Positions 9,385 through 17,021 of a stretch of 55,029 bases of DNA are shown here, one piece after another; position 1 is the stretch's first letter; each line of letters starts with the position of its first letter. Under the pieces are notes generated by a model. That model was not told the origin of the DNA and did not search any database. It worked only from the letters and a program-made list of their open reading frames with translations. The DNA comes from Parapedobacter sp. SGR-10 (GTDB lineage Bacteria > Bacteroidota > Bacteroidia > Sphingobacteriales > Sphingobacteriaceae). The position numbers were made by a program, and so were the translations under genes. Location: NCBI RefSeq assembly GCF_011030405.1, contig NZ_JAAJTJ010000028.1:1-55029 (forward strand), given 5' to 3'.

Positions 9385-10749
9385 TTATTCTTTGATGACA
9401 AATTTCTTATCTATGCGCTGCCACTCTGGGCCAATGCCTTCACCTTCAAGCAATCGTACCTGCTCTTCAGCCAAAGGAGGAAAACCTATCTGTGCATGGG
9501 CTTTGTCAGGATAAATAAAGCTATATTTGTCCTTTTGATATTTTTGGGATATGACGGTAAAGCCTTGTTCTCCCGTCTTTCCCCGCAATAGATTATCTTC
9601 AAATCTCACATTTTCGGCTGTTTTTGCAGACACTTCTTCCCAAACAACTACGGGTGTGGTACTGCTGATGTAATTCCTAAAAACACGAGTGTTTAATAAC
9701 GGTAAAAATGTTTTTTCGTTTTTTCCGGAACCTATGACAAACGGTTCTTCACAATCTATTAAGGTATTATTATAGACTTCTGCATTCTTCACTTGCCAGT
9801 ATCCCCATAAAGGAGGATTTTCCCATGCATTCATAAAGGTAATTGTTGCATTCAGCCCTTTACCTGTCAAACCATGAAAGTAATTGTTATACACCTTATG
9901 GTTTTCACCTATTAACCTGACTCCCCCTGATTTTTTCTTTTGATTGCCTATAAATATATTTCCATAAACTGTCGCATGGTTACCGTGTCTTAAAGTCAAC
10001 ATGCCCGAACATTCGAAAAATAAATTATTCCGAATCGTGTTATGCGTGGATTTATTGGATACGATCTCTATCTCTCCGTCACAATTATCAAAAATATTAT
10101 TTTCTATGGTCGTATATGAATCCATTAAAGACGTACGGTCTACCCCTGCCCGTATGATCTCTCCTCCATTGCCACCATAGGGCGGCCTGCCATCAAAGTA
10201 ATTGTGGTCTATCCGATGGTAGTTAGGCTTATCGGCAACGTAGACCCCCACCGTAGTTCCTATATTTGTTTTGCCCTTTACATAGCAATGATCGACCCTG
10301 TTCCGCTCACCATATAGCACGATCCAGCTATTTCTCATCTTTTTTTCAGCATTGTCATACGCTGTTATAGACGTATTTGTCAATCGACAATTTTTTGATT
10401 GTTCGGAAAATGCAATCACGTTTTTCTTAAAGGCTTCACCATCTCTGAAGACCAAACCGTCTACAACCAAAAATTCTCCATCAATGACCAATGTAGAATG
10501 ACCACTTATAATGGTTTCACCAGCTTTTTCGGCTTTAAAAATGATAGGCTTATCTGCTGTGCCAATACCTTTAAAAACGAGCGATTGATCTTTCCATACT
10601 CCTTTTTTTAGTAGTACCCTATCTCCTGCTACAAGGTTCAATTCATCTATTTCCTTTGCCGAACTTACGGCATAATCTTTAGCGCCCACCCTGTTTACCT
10701 GTAATATAAACAGGAACAATGTGGAAAATATAATCGTGGATAACTTCAT
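9385..10749 (-). CDS. PL6 family lyase (chondroitinase B / alginate lyase type)
   Basis: The 454-residue secreted enzyme has a Sec signal peptide (about 1-23) and a right-handed beta-helix. The N-terminal part (residues 30-105, with LVAGDRVLLKKGVWKD and KPIIFKAEKAGETIISG) is characteristic of PL6. Lys233 and Arg254 (SGMLTLRHGN) are 21 residues apart, as are the catalytic Lys250 and Arg271 of chondroitinase B, and Glu226/Glu228 sit where the calcium-binding glutamates lie in that enzyme. PL6 enzymes cleave dermatan sulfate or alginate by beta-elimination. In a locus with a PL8 chondroitin-type lyase and a GH88 enzyme, a glycosaminoglycan substrate is more likely than alginate, but alginate cannot be excluded. 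Confidence 0.9.
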   Translation of the reverse strand: MKLSTIIFSTLFLFILQVNRVGAKDYAVSSAKEIDELNLVAGDRVLLKKGVWKDQSLVFKGIGTADKPIIFKAEKAGETIISGHSTLVIDGEFLVVDGLVFRDGEAFKKNVIAFSEQSKNCRLTNTSITAYDNAEKKMRNSWIVLYGERNRVDHCYVKGKTNIGTTVGVYVADKPNYHRIDHNYFDGRPPYGGNGGEIIRAGVDRTSLMDSYTTIENNIFDNCDGEIEIVSNKSTHNTIRNNLFFECSGMLTLRHGNHATVYGNIFIGNQKKKSGGVRLIGENHKVYNNYFHGLTGKGLNATITFMNAWENPPLWGYWQVKNAEVYNNTLIDCEEPFVIGSGKNEKTFLPLLNTRVFRNYISSTTPVVVWEEVSAKTAENVRFEDNLLRGKTGEQGFTVISQKYQKDKYSFIYPDKAHAQIGFPPLAEEQVRLLEGEGIGPEWQRIDKKFVIKE

Positions 10750-10813
10750 CTATACTATATTTATTGCTTGATCAGTTTTTATATCCTGTTTAAATTTTAG
10801 TCAAACTGCTTTT

Positions 10814-10891
10814 TTGTCATGTTGAGGCTTGCCGAAACATCTGTAAACGACATAAAAAATGAACAGATGCTTCCTATCGTCAGCATGACAA
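10814..10891. repeat. Palindromic dispersed repeat, copy A
   Basis: A 78-bp element with inverted ends (TTGTCATGTTGAGG ... CAGCATGACAA) lies between the PL6 and esterase genes. Its left part, GTCATGTTGAGGCTTGCCGAA, differs from the copy at 31280 by two bases in 21. It is a REP/MITE-like non-coding element; transcripts crossing it would form a hairpin. Confidence 0.6.
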
Positions 10892-10926
10892 GAAAAATCC
10901 GAATAACATTTTTAGACTTCATATCA

Positions 10927-11811
10927 CTATTTGCCTTTTAAAAAGTCAACGATTGTTTCCATCTGATTATTTATAACTTCCTTATAGGCCGGACCTCCAT
11001 GTCCGATTCCTTCCAAAATGATCAGTTTCGAATATCTATTGCCCTTTTGTTCCAGAAAACGGTGCAGTGAATGTGCGTATTCGACAGATATCAGATCATC
11101 TTTATCACCGTGAAACGTAAGCACGGGAACTTTTGGATTAACAATCTGTTCGTTATTCTCTACACCTCCCCACAGGTTGACTATATTTTTCACGTTTATC
11201 TTTGAATACTTGGTGCACAAACCCGTGTACAAGGCCGTCATGGCACCTGCCGAACCACCCGAAATGGTGACATCTTTCGTATCAAACTTATATTTCTTTG
11301 CGTTGTCTTTTATCCACTTTAAAGCCAAAACAGCGTCTTCTCCGGCTATCGCTATGGCCCGATGCAATCCTGCATTAAACTTCCCCGATGCGGGTAGCCC
11401 TTTGGACATATTTGCTCTACAGCTCGCACCACTTATTTTATTATGCTTGAGATACAACCTGTAGTTGATCGTGATTACGGCAATTCCATGAGACGCCAGT
11501 TTCGTACAAAAAACTTTGTGTTGTGCTTTATCGCCTCCCGAAAAACCTCCTCCATGTACATACACATATACCGGCAGTTTAGCTTGCTTGCTATCTTTGG
11601 GTAGATAAATATCCAACAACCTGTCTGATGACACATCATTGTTTATAGAATCGGGTTTTGTAGCATACCGAATATCCTGTTCTACAGTGACCAACGAAGA
11701 ATCATCTACACTTTCTTGCTTACTTTGGCCATAGAGTACAGTCGAAAGAGAGATGTACAGCACAAGAGCTACCAAACTTGTTTTTAACGAGGAGACACCG
11801 TTTTTCTTCAT
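10927..11811 (-). CDS. Secreted alpha/beta hydrolase (carboxylesterase type)
   Basis: The 294-residue product carries a signal peptide (about 1-28) and an alpha/beta hydrolase fold. The oxyanion motif YVHGGGFSGG lies near residues 84-93 and the nucleophile elbow GGSAGA near 185-190. A late Asp (GDKDDL, near 236) and His (EGIGHGG, near 271) complete a plausible Ser-Asp-His triad. Members of this branch remove acetyl or feruloyl groups from glycans or small esters. In this locus it probably strips acyl groups from the imported or surface glycan. It shares family features with the esterase at 47848, which suggests parallel roles in the two loci. Confidence 0.8.
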   Translation of the reverse strand: MKKNGVSSLKTSLVALVLYISLSTVLYGQSKQESVDDSSLVTVEQDIRYATKPDSINNDVSSDRLLDIYLPKDSKQAKLPVYVYVHGGGFSGGDKAQHKVFCTKLASHGIAVITINYRLYLKHNKISGASCRANMSKGLPASGKFNAGLHRAIAIAGEDAVLALKWIKDNAKKYKFDTKDVTISGGSAGAMTALYTGLCTKYSKINVKNIVNLWGGVENNEQIVNPKVPVLTFHGDKDDLISVEYAHSLHRFLEQKGNRYSKLIILEGIGHGGPAYKEVINNQMETIVDFLKGK

Positions 11812-11874
11812 GTTATTATCTTTAATTTTGAAACAATGACGAACGCATTAATTTATACAGAGGTATTAAAAAAA

Positions 11875-11922
11875 GGCTGAATTGAAAAACATATTTTATA
11901 TTGTAAGTTTTTCAATTCAGCC
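11875..11922 (-). terminator. Terminator of the Spy-like gene
   Basis: A perfect 16-bp stem (11875-11890 with 11907-11922; arm GGCTGAATTGAAAAAC) closes a 16-nt loop. The A7 run just left of it becomes a U-tract on the minus strand, directly after the stop at 11943. The T-run at its right would allow plus-strand use as well. Confidence 0.85.
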
Positions 11923-11942
11923 ATCATCAATTTTTTTTTGTG

Positions 11943-12275
11943 TTATTGATTTTTAGCAGCTTCCTTCAGCTCGTTATATTTTTTGAGTTGATCTGCCGTC
12001 AATGTAGCTTCATAGTCTTGTTGTCTCTTTTTGTAAACCTTGGAGATTTTTGACTTTTTTTCGGAATCAGAAAGCTCCGTGTCTTTGCGTATCTTATTGA
12101 TATCTGCAAATGATTTCTTGGTTAAAGCTGTAATTTTTGTTTGTTGTTCTGGATCCAAACCAATTGCGTCCATAGTTTCTTGCTTGTGTAAGAAAACAGC
12201 TTTTTTCTGCTGGGCACTTACCATAGTAATCGAAAGCATAAACAGCAATCCTGCTAAAAAAAATGATCTTTTCAT
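11943..12275 (-). CDS. Small secreted Spy/CpxP-like protein
   Basis: The 110-residue product has a cleavable signal peptide (about 1-21, ending SAQQ). The mature part is a lysine-rich helical domain with two segments of the LTxxQ type: DPEQQTKITALTKKSF (residues 42-57) and LTADQLKKYNELK (residues 92-104). This architecture is typical of small periplasmic Spy-like proteins of Bacteroidota, some of which act as chaperones or stress sensors. It has its own terminator and is preceded by one, so it is probably an independent transcription unit within the polysaccharide locus. A link to glycan use is not evident. Confidence 0.6.
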   Translation of the reverse strand: MKRSFFLAGLLFMLSITMVSAQQKKAVFLHKQETMDAIGLDPEQQTKITALTKKSFADINKIRKDTELSDSEKKSKISKVYKKRQQDYEATLTADQLKKYNELKEAAKNQ

Positions 12276-12405
12276 AATCTAATATATTTATAAATAAAAA
12301 ATTCTATAGGTGGGTTTGATCATAAAATAAGCTTATAAAACCCTACCGTAAACGTACCCGTAAGATACAAACTATTTTATCAAATCCCAAAGATGAAGTA
12401 AAAAA

Positions 12406-12445
12406 AATTCTGAAAGCACCAAAGACCGATGATGCTTTCAGAATT
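12406..12445 (-). terminator. Terminator ending the SusC-to-hydrolase unit
   Basis: A 13-bp perfect stem (AATTCTGAAAGCA / TGCTTTCAGAATT) with a 14-nt loop lies just after the hydrolase stop at 12457. A run of A to its left supplies the U-tract on the minus strand. Confidence 0.85.
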
Positions 12446-12456
12446 AAAATACCATT

Positions 12457-13596
12457 CTATTTTTGTGTACTTTGGCCAAAAAGTCTTTTTTCCAACCACT
12501 TGTAAGCTAACTCACGGGACTCTTCCGTAAAATCATGGCCATAGCCATGTAGATAGTAGTTTATATCTGCTTTTTTAGCTTTATTGACCTTTTTATAATA
12601 TTCTGTCAGATCCCTGAAACATTCCAATAATTGTGGGTTGCCTCTATTCAGACTATCAAACAAGGAATATTGATATAATACTGCCCGTGGTGCTGCCAGC
12701 CTTAAAAAGAAGTTTGCATCTACATTCAGACCTACTTTATAATTTTCATTGGATAGATAGTTCCGTAGCGCGTTTTGATCTTTCCACAAGGCAGGCTTAT
12801 AATTCACCATTCCTCCCGAATTTACAACTGCTGCTTTCACTCTTTCATCAAATGCAGTCAGTAATATAGCGTCCCATGCTCCCAGAGAATGTCCTATAAT
12901 AGCGATGTTGGATGCATCCACAAACTCAATATCCGTCAGAAAATCCAGGGCTTTCTTTAAGTCGTAAACACTTTTACCACTGAGGCCCCAACCCGGATAT
13001 TTTTTTGATAACTCCTGTTGACAAATGGCCATCTCTTTTTTATAATTGGCATACCCTCCTTCTCTTCTTCTTTCGCCATAGGCAGCTCTGTCGGGTGCAA
13101 AAGTTACAAAACCTCTTCTCACCAAATGTAAAGCATATTGCCTGTTTTCTCTTTTTGCTTGCTCTTTAGCATCCTTTGCCGGCTCTTTATGTATCCCCAC
13201 GACCCTATCCTTTCCAGTATCTGCAGTAGGATGGGGACACAGTACCAGGGGCAGTTTTTCACCTTTCTTCCTATGCAAAGGGAGAAGGATATAGGCATAG
13301 GCATATTCATCAGTATCCACGAGATATTTGATATGCCAGCGCTCATGATCAGGCTGTTTTACTTTTTCGATAATCTCCATCACGGGCTTAGGAGTAGCAT
13401 CTGGCTTAGGCCCCTTGTCCAAATAAACCCTTTCCATTGCCCTTTTCATTTCCTCCCTAGTCACTTCCGTAACGGAGTCTTGAGACACGGCAGGCGACAA
13501 AATGTATTCTTCACCAATGTACTTTTCTTTCGAATGGACAGTGCACAGACTGTACAGGAGCATCAGACAGAGTAGAGCATTTTTCTTCGTGATCAT
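12457..13596 (-). CDS. Secreted alpha/beta hydrolase, acetylxylan-esterase/dienelactone-hydrolase-like
   Basis: The 379-residue product has a signal peptide (about 1-22) and a C-terminal alpha/beta hydrolase domain. The nucleophile elbow is GHSLGAWDA (near residues 235-243), and a terminal His in GYGHDFTEESRELA (near 352) is the likely catalytic base. The N-terminal 100 residues form an accessory region with conserved KYLVDTDEYAYAYILLP. Enzymes of this type deacylate carbohydrates; the exact ester is not readable. The start codon overlaps the stop of the upstream DUF5017-like gene by one base, so the two are coupled. A strong terminator follows, making this the last gene of the SusCD unit. 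Confidence 0.78.
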   Translation of the reverse strand: MITKKNALLCLMLLYSLCTVHSKEKYIGEEYILSPAVSQDSVTEVTREEMKRAMERVYLDKGPKPDATPKPVMEIIEKVKQPDHERWHIKYLVDTDEYAYAYILLPLHRKKGEKLPLVLCPHPTADTGKDRVVGIHKEPAKDAKEQAKRENRQYALHLVRRGFVTFAPDRAAYGERRREGGYANYKKEMAICQQELSKKYPGWGLSGKSVYDLKKALDFLTDIEFVDASNIAIIGHSLGAWDAILLTAFDERVKAAVVNSGGMVNYKPALWKDQNALRNYLSNENYKVGLNVDANFFLRLAAPRAVLYQYSLFDSLNRGNPQLLECFRDLTEYYKKVNKAKKADINYYLHGYGHDFTEESRELAYKWLEKRLFGQSTQK

Positions 13597-14150
13597 TACT
13601 CTACGATCTTGGCGATAGCCCAGCTTTCGGATGCTTTAACAGATTGATTCGAACGAAATCGCATCAAATCTTTCCCTTTTATCCATGTCGCACCTTCATG
13701 GTTTTCTTTGTTATCAACAATAGTAAAGTCTCCGATAGCCACAGTTTTAGTTTCACCCTTTTGGGTCAACGTCACATTAGATACGCCCCAACCTCTTTGT
13801 GAGGGCTTTGCAGAAGCCTGTCCAATATATTTAAAAGCAATATACAGTGGTTTGCCGGCTTTCATTTTTTGAGATAAATCGATGTTTCCTGATCCAACCG
13901 GTACTTTATCGGTCGCCAACTTAACCTTTTTCGTGACATCTTCCCAGGTAGCTGCATTGACGGACTCCAGAGAGTAATCTCCGTTAAAATCTGACGAGAC
14001 TAACACCGAGAGATTATTGGACTGCTTACCGTATTGAACACTTGTATCAAACGATAGCGTCGTCTTGTCTTGTTGGCCGTATACGTGATTACAAATTAAA
14101 AATGTGATAATCATCGTCAGTTGTGAAATCTTGCTTAAATAGTTTTTCAT
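13596..14150 (-). CDS. Secreted DUF5017-like single-domain protein
   Basis: The 184-residue product has a Sec signal peptide (about 1-25, ending VYGQQ) but no lipobox. Its single beta-sandwich-like domain resembles the central part of the neighbouring lipoprotein. Shared features are SDFNGDYSLESVNAATWED against SDFSGDYTIEGVHSATWKD, and GKPLYIAFKY against GKPLYLAFRY. It is therefore probably a duplicated domain released as a soluble periplasmic or secreted binding protein. It lies 26 bp after the lipoprotein gene and overlaps the hydrolase gene by one base, so it belongs to the SusCD operon. A carbohydrate-binding role is inferred. Confidence 0.65.
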   Translation of the reverse strand: MKNYLSKISQLTMIITFLICNHVYGQQDKTTLSFDTSVQYGKQSNNLSVLVSSDFNGDYSLESVNAATWEDVTKKVKLATDKVPVGSGNIDLSQKMKAGKPLYIAFKYIGQASAKPSQRGWGVSNVTLTQKGETKTVAIGDFTIVDNKENHEGATWIKGKDLMRFRSNQSVKASESWAIAKIVE

Positions 14151-14176
14151 GATCTTTATGTATTAATTGTTTTATA

Positions 14177-15115
14177 TTATTCAGTTACTGTTATCTTTAG
14201 TTGCTTGACGACTTTAGACTCGCCATATAGATTCGAGTTACTGGCGACAAATGTTACAGTATACTCACCTGCTTCCTCGTAAGTATAGGTATAATTCTCT
14301 ATTTTAAGATCCCTAAACCCCTTTATGGGAGTACCTTTATCCGGACCTAAGTCTGTTTCTGCTGTACTGATCGGAGGCGAAATGGCCCAAACTTCGACTG
14401 CTAACGGATCAAAAGGATTAGGTGATCGCAAAGTAATCTGGGTAGAGGTCACCGCACTGTTCTTATCGGTGTCTGTCTCAAAATTATTGTCATAAACCAA
14501 AGTAAATCCAGAGGCGTCAAACAGCGAAAAACTACCCAGATCCGTGACAGCGTTTACAGCAATATTTCTCATAAACCAGTTCCGTTGTGCCTTCCCGGCA
14601 TCTTTCTTATACCTAAAAGCCAAATACAACGGTTTACCTTCCTCAGCTTCGCTCATAATATCCAAAACGCCCGAAGGGATGAAGTTCGCAGCGGTATTGT
14701 TGTCCATCGTCGGAGGAGCCAGTGTGAAATCTTTAGATACATTATCTTTCCAGGTTGCACTATGTACACCTTCGATAGTATAGTCACCACTAAAATCCGA
14801 TGAGACCCATACGGACAACAGATCTTTCTGCCCATTGGCCAACCCATATCGAATCGCCGTAGAAAAAGATGTATTTAATGCCAAAACCTTATCGACCCGT
14901 CCATCTATATAGGCATAATCCTTCATCGTCTCACCCGAATAAAATGTGATCTGATCGGCATCGCCTGTGAACGTAAAGTTCACTGCATCACCAACTTTAT
15001 AAGTCAGTGTTTCCACCTCGACATCAAAAGTCGGCACAGCCACCTCGACCTTATTGCATCCTATCGCGCCAAAACAGGCGCACAACAGTATGACAGTGTT
15101 TTTAATAGTTTTCAT
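14177..15115 (-). CDS. DUF5017 domain surface lipoprotein (SusE/F-position glycan-binding protein)
   Basis: The 312-residue product has a lipoprotein signal with Cys20 (GAIGCNKVE). Residues 25-75 resemble the N-terminal Ig-like part of DUF5017 proteins (VETLTYKVGDAVNFTFTG). The middle holds the DUF5017 beta-sandwich, and the C-terminus has a PKD/Ig-like module ending with a KVVKQLKITVTE strand. It lies directly after SusD, the usual place for a surface glycan-binding protein that supports the SusCD importer. It probably binds the same glycan at the cell surface; specificity is unknown. Confidence 0.75.
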   Translation of the reverse strand: MKTIKNTVILLCACFGAIGCNKVEVAVPTFDVEVETLTYKVGDAVNFTFTGDADQITFYSGETMKDYAYIDGRVDKVLALNTSFSTAIRYGLANGQKDLLSVWVSSDFSGDYTIEGVHSATWKDNVSKDFTLAPPTMDNNTAANFIPSGVLDIMSEAEEGKPLYLAFRYKKDAGKAQRNWFMRNIAVNAVTDLGSFSLFDASGFTLVYDNNFETDTDKNSAVTSTQITLRSPNPFDPLAVEVWAISPPISTAETDLGPDKGTPIKGFRDLKIENYTYTYEEAGEYTVTFVASNSNLYGESKVVKQLKITVTE

Positions 15116-15133
15116 AATATTCTTTTGATTAGT

Positions 15134-17002
15134 TTACCACCCTTTATTTTGTACCAATCCCGAATTCAACCCCATTTCGTAAGAAGGTATAGGCCATACA
15201 ACATCTCGGGCACTTACATTCTTGTAAGACCAATCAGCATAGTCTAGCGCACTGGACAATGAAGACGTTTCTATATGATCTCTTACGATTTTCATGTTTT
15301 CAACCAATTTACCCCATCTCACCAGATCTCCTTTTCGTAGGGACTCCAAACAAAGCTCACGGGAACGCTCGTCCTGAATAAAGGTCAAGAATTTTTCCGG
15401 AGAAGCAATGTCAGAGGCCGGTATATCAGAGTCTATATTGGGATCGTTCAAGACAGCTACCGCCTGTGCTCCCGTACCCGCACCGGTTATGGTAACGGTC
15501 GGCACACTGGTATAGCCACTTCCCTCAAAAGTAACCGTGATATTTGCTACTCCATTGCTGGCTATTAGCGCAGCAGCGGTAGCATCTTGTCCGCCACCTC
15601 CGGAAATGGTGATATTTGTAGTCGCAGCCGTATATGTTCCCGACACTCTCGGCACGGTGACTTCAATAGCTTGCACGTATCTACTCGACAACATTTTACC
15701 ATAGGCCCTACTCCTGACCATGTTTACGGCATCTATTGCTTCCTGACTAATGGCTCCTGTAGCTTGGGTCTCTGCCTCAGCAAACATCAAAAGTACATCC
15801 GAAAAACGCAGAATAGGATAATTTATAGGTGTATATACATTTTCTTTGGGCATGACCTCTTCGTAGAGACGTCTGTATTTACCGCAATCACGTTGATATA
15901 TACCAGTAGGTGTGAGTTCCCGTGCTGTTTCTCTTGCCGGATTACCGGCCAACGAAAATGAGGCTATTGCCCAATTTCTTCGGATATCGGTAGAATTCGG
16001 TCGGGTTTCCTCCGGATACCTTTCCCACAGCACACCTGTGGCATTTAAAAATCCATAAGAAAACCCATGGTTAGGATCTGCATTGGTTCCACCATTATAT
16101 TGGATACCGTTATAATGTCCGATCTGTCCCGCTTCTCTATACACGGCCTGTGTATTTCCCCAAAATTCTACCTCCCATATACTTTCACCTATATCGTATT
16201 TATCAGCAGAATAGTTGATAAACACCTGCCTGTAATCAGGATTCAACTTATGGTTGGCATCCGTATCGTCCATGACCATCTTTGCCCATTTTGCGGCCTC
16301 TGCATAACGCGATGCATTCAACAGGGGATAACCAGCCCAGTGGAGATTTACCCTTGCTAGAATACCTCTTACGGCAGATTTACTTACCCTACCACCATGC
16401 GCAATCTGCTTGATCGTCCTTACTTTTCCCTCCGCTGCTTCCATATCGGCCACGATTTGCGTATACACCTCTTCTGCCGTATTCCTTGGATAAGATGTAT
16501 TATCGGTATTAGATTCAGGCGCCAACATCAATGGTACACCACCAAAATTGCTCACTAAGAGAAAATAGTAATACCCCCGTAGAAACAAGGCTTCCCCTTC
16601 AATGGCAGCCCGGTTTTCATCAGATATCTTTTCAGGCTTATTGATATTTTCCAACAAGAGATTTGCCCGGTAAATCCCTTCGTAACAAGTTCTCCAGAAA
16701 GCCGTAACATGTGGATCCGTTGGATACACATTATAAACAGATACACCGATCTGATCTGTTGACCTATCATAAAACCCCTCGTCTGCATCCATCCCCATCC
16801 GCGTAATTCTTCCGCCATATATAGTTCCATCTCCAAGTTTTGAATACACAGCCGCAAGTGCAAAATTCAATTGTTCTTCCGTTTCATAATAATTGGAAAC
16901 AGTCAATAAATCCTGTGGCCTAGTATCCAAAAACTTATTGCAAGATGTGGCAAATACGATAATGATAAGTACGCTCAAATATTTCTTTATATTATTTTTC
17001 AT
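15134..17002 (-). CDS. SusD/RagB family glycan-binding lipoprotein with an inserted repeat domain
   Basis: The 622-residue outer-membrane lipoprotein (Cys21, in ATSCNKFLDTRPQ) is the lid of the SusCD importer. TPR-like SusD helices are clear (AEALFLRGYYYFLLVSNFGG near residues 133-155). The C-terminal part has SDVLLMFAEAETQ and ERSRELCLESLRKGDLVRWG. Between VRSRAYG (about 427) and SPEKFLTFIQDERS (about 530) there is an extra glycine- and threonine-rich block of about 70-80 residues containing FEGSGYTSVPTVTITGAG. That pattern is known from surface repeats and is not part of the standard SusD core, so the protein is longer than usual. It lies 19 bp after the SusC gene. Confidence 0.93.
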   Translation of the reverse strand: MKNNIKKYLSVLIIIVFATSCNKFLDTRPQDLLTVSNYYETEEQLNFALAAVYSKLGDGTIYGGRITRMGMDADEGFYDRSTDQIGVSVYNVYPTDPHVTAFWRTCYEGIYRANLLLENINKPEKISDENRAAIEGEALFLRGYYYFLLVSNFGGVPLMLAPESNTDNTSYPRNTAEEVYTQIVADMEAAEGKVRTIKQIAHGGRVSKSAVRGILARVNLHWAGYPLLNASRYAEAAKWAKMVMDDTDANHKLNPDYRQVFINYSADKYDIGESIWEVEFWGNTQAVYREAGQIGHYNGIQYNGGTNADPNHGFSYGFLNATGVLWERYPEETRPNSTDIRRNWAIASFSLAGNPARETARELTPTGIYQRDCGKYRRLYEEVMPKENVYTPINYPILRFSDVLLMFAEAETQATGAISQEAIDAVNMVRSRAYGKMLSSRYVQAIEVTVPRVSGTYTAATTNITISGGGGQDATAAALIASNGVANITVTFEGSGYTSVPTVTITGAGTGAQAVAVLNDPNIDSDIPASDIASPEKFLTFIQDERSRELCLESLRKGDLVRWGKLVENMKIVRDHIETSSLSSALDYADWSYKNVSARDVVWPIPSYEMGLNSGLVQNKGW

Positions 17003-17021
17003 AACTTGTCCTCCTAAAAAA

